Shown: piece after piece, positions 5,125 to 5,913 of the stretch
How positions within the stretch are numbered: the stretch's first letter is position 1
Layout: the number at the start of each line of letters is the position of its first letter
Position numbers and translations under genes: made by a program
Notes under the pieces: model-generated
Database searches by the model: none
Told to the model about the DNA's origin: nothing
What the model saw: the letters and a program-made list of their open reading frames with translations, nothing else
Source: Streptomyces sp. WM6378
Lineage (GTDB): Bacteria > Actinomycetota > Actinomycetes > Streptomycetales > Streptomycetaceae
Length of the DNA stretch: 5,913 bases
Assembly (NCBI RefSeq): GCF_001279695.1
Contig: NZ_LGDD01000066.1
Coordinates: 1-5,913, forward strand
Direction of reading: 5' to 3'

Positions 5125-5703
5125 CTACAGCGACGCCATCGCCGCGTCCACGACCCGCCTCAACTGCGTGGCATCCTCGGCCGTCTTCGCCAGCACCCGC
5201 ATACCGATCACTGTCGCAAGCAACCAGGCGGCCAGCGCCGCCGCGTCGCGGCCACCGGAGATCTCGCCGGCTCGCTGACCTTCCTCAACGGTCGCCCGGA
5301 ACGCACTTTCCGTACGCGCGAACATCTTGCGTACCGTGTCGGCCGTCCCGGCATCCGAGGTGGCCAACTCGGCGGCAGTGTTGACCGCCATGCAGCCGCG
5401 CCGATCCCCGTCGCCCAAGTCGAGCTCGACCAGCGCCTCCAGCGCGCCCCGCAGTCGATCCTTCGCCGAACCGGGGTGATCGAGAAGCTCCTCCAGCCAC
5501 GCGGCCTGCGAGTCGCGGTAGCGCGCAAGAGCCCGCTCGAACAAGGCGTGCTTGCTGCCGAAGGTGTTGTACAGGCTGCCTTTGCCGATGCCGATCTCGT
5601 CCACGAGGTCCTGTGGCGTCGTCGCCGCGTACCCCTTGCGCCAGAACACGCCCATCGCGCGCTCCACCGCCACATCCGGATCGAACTGCTTCGGCCTGCC
5701 CAT
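5125..5703 (-). CDS. TetR/AcrR family transcriptional regulator, 192 aa
   Basis: This is a complete TetR-type repressor of normal length. The N-terminus MGRPKQFDPDVAVERAMGVFWRKGY and the helix-turn-helix at about 28-47 (TTPQDLVDEIGIGKGSLYNT), followed by FGSKHALF, are textbook for the family. The C-terminal ligand and dimer region contains RRGCMAVNTAAEL (101-113), typical of a large AcrR-like subfamily. Cys104 in that motif sits about where NemR of E. coli has its reactive Cys106, so sensing of an electrophile is conceivable, but the motif also occurs in regulators without shown redox sensing. The ATG at 5703 has only a weak GGTGG upstream and lies 19 bases from the operator-like palindrome, so the mRNA may be nearly leaderless. 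The gene is upstream of the SDR on the same strand, so autoregulation plus control of SDR is the likely role. Confidence 0.93.
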   Translation of the reverse strand: MGRPKQFDPDVAVERAMGVFWRKGYAATTPQDLVDEIGIGKGSLYNTFGSKHALFERALARYRDSQAAWLEELLDHPGSAKDRLRGALEALVELDLGDGDRRGCMAVNTAAELATSDAGTADTVRKMFARTESAFRATVEEGQRAGEISGGRDAAALAAWLLATVIGMRVLAKTAEDATQLRRVVDAAMASL

Positions 5704-5722
5704 GGCGCCACCGTAACACCAT

Positions 5723-5742
5723 TTTTGACCTTGAGGTCAAAA
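5723..5742 (-). promoter_or_regulatory. Palindromic operator and probable tetR promoter
   Basis: TTTTGACCT (5723-5731) and AGGTCAAAA (5734-5742) are perfect 9-bp arms around TG, a typical TetR-family operator in size and form. It lies 19 bp from the tetR start. On the minus strand it contains TTGACC (complement of 5735-5740), a good -35 box. A weak -10, TGTTAC (complement of 5713-5718), follows at 16 bases. Repressor bound here would cover the -35 box and spacer. A second small dyad, AGTAA-G-TTACT (5742-5752), adjoins it. Confidence 0.72.
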
Positions 5743-5782
5743 GTAAGTTACTGCTCGACACCCCTGAGGACACACCCTTGGT

Positions 5783-5817
5783 ACCGACCGGGTGAACGTT
5801 TCTGGTCACAGCACTAG
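5783..5817 (-). repeat. Right terminal inverted repeat
   Basis: It ends GGTCACAGCACTAG and is the inverted partner of 3963-3997 (31 of 35 positions). It lies 40 bp beyond the tetR operator, so the tetR promoter is fully inside the element and would move with it. Confidence 0.8.
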
Positions 5818-5827
5818 TAGGACTCCG

Positions 5828-5913
5828 TTAAGTCTCAGGCGATCTTGTTGGTTTCCGTGGGCTAGGTAGCGGGCGGTGGCAGGTGGTGCAGATGCCGGTC
5901 CAGCACCTCAGTG
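5828..5913 (-). CDS. Possible C-terminal end of a gene running off the right edge
   Basis: On the minus strand a frame open to the window edge ends in TAA (complement of 5828-5830). Its last residues include CWTGICTTCHRPLP, a Cys/His cluster that could bind zinc. A second frame, ending in TAG (complement of 5862-5864), would read VLDRHLHHLPPPAT. Only one can be real and about 80 bases do not decide it. The product is unknown. It lies outside the inverted repeats and ends 10 bp from the right one. Confidence 0.25.
   Translation of the reverse strand, partial: LRCWTGICTTCHRPLPSPRKPTRSPET

Larger units (their letters stand above)
3963..5817. mobile_element. IS630-type transposon-like unit carrying tetR and SDR cargo
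   Basis: Two inward-facing inverted repeats of 35 bp bound this 1855-bp segment. The outer ends are CTAG on both sides, consistent with insertion at TA and a TA duplication, the rule for IS630/Tc1-type elements. Inside are a broken IS630-type transposase (4081-4257) and a complete two-gene module. No intact transposase is present, so the unit could move only if an enzyme from a related element acts on its ends. The alternative is that the repeats belong to two separate IS remnants that happen to flank the genes. Their inward orientation and similar quality make a single unit the simpler view. The nearby shortened gene ending at 3836 is not interrupted by the left end, which lies 126 bp further on. 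Confidence 0.68.

Noticed and set aside
1..5913. tRNA genes, rRNA genes or CRISPR arrays
   Set aside because: No cloverleaf with a GTTCGAATC-type arm and no regularly spaced repeats were found by eye on either strand.

Overview
The base composition, codon use (third positions mostly G or C) and protein families point to a high-GC actinomycete, most likely Streptomyces or a close relative. The window looks like an accessory region: gene density is low on the left, several genes are shortened or broken, and the right third has the structure of a small transposon-like unit.

Layout. Positions 1-631 hold a very small gene that is split by a frame change: a well-initiated 21-codon ORF at 236-301 overlaps a 59-aa ORF at 298-477. 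Positions 632-1390 encode a 252-aa protein of unknown function with a ParB-like DGHxKL motif. Positions 1391-1751 have no gene but several strong hairpins. A 38-aa, single-span membrane protein lies on the minus strand at 1752-1868 and was found by reading the sequence directly. Positions 1869-2624 are gene-poor and hold several inverted repeats. Positions 2625-3836 encode a 403-aa protein that resembles only the middle part of the large LysM/BTAD membrane proteins of Streptomyces; the LysM and BTAD ends are absent.

The main finding is at 3963-5817. Two imperfect 35-bp inverted repeats (31 of 35 positions agree, the outer 14 perfectly) face each other and bound 1855 bp. Each ends in CTAG, as expected for an IS630/Tc1-type element that targets TA. 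Just inside the left repeat, at 4081-4257, are pieces of an IS630-type transposase in scrambled order: a C-terminal piece comes before the piece with the first catalytic Asp. The rest of the unit holds a minus-strand pair: a TetR-type regulator (5125-5703), then a short-chain dehydrogenase/reductase (4261-5043). The regulator has a near-perfect 20-bp palindrome 19 bp upstream of its start codon, and a hairpin with a U-rich tail separates the two genes. The simplest reading is a non-autonomous element whose transposase has decayed and whose cargo is a self-regulated oxidoreductase module. The module may sense and remove a reactive carbonyl or electrophile, but that last step is inference.

The right edge (5818-5913) is outside the repeats and may hold the C-terminal end of a minus-strand gene that runs off the window. 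No rRNA, tRNA or CRISPR array was seen.
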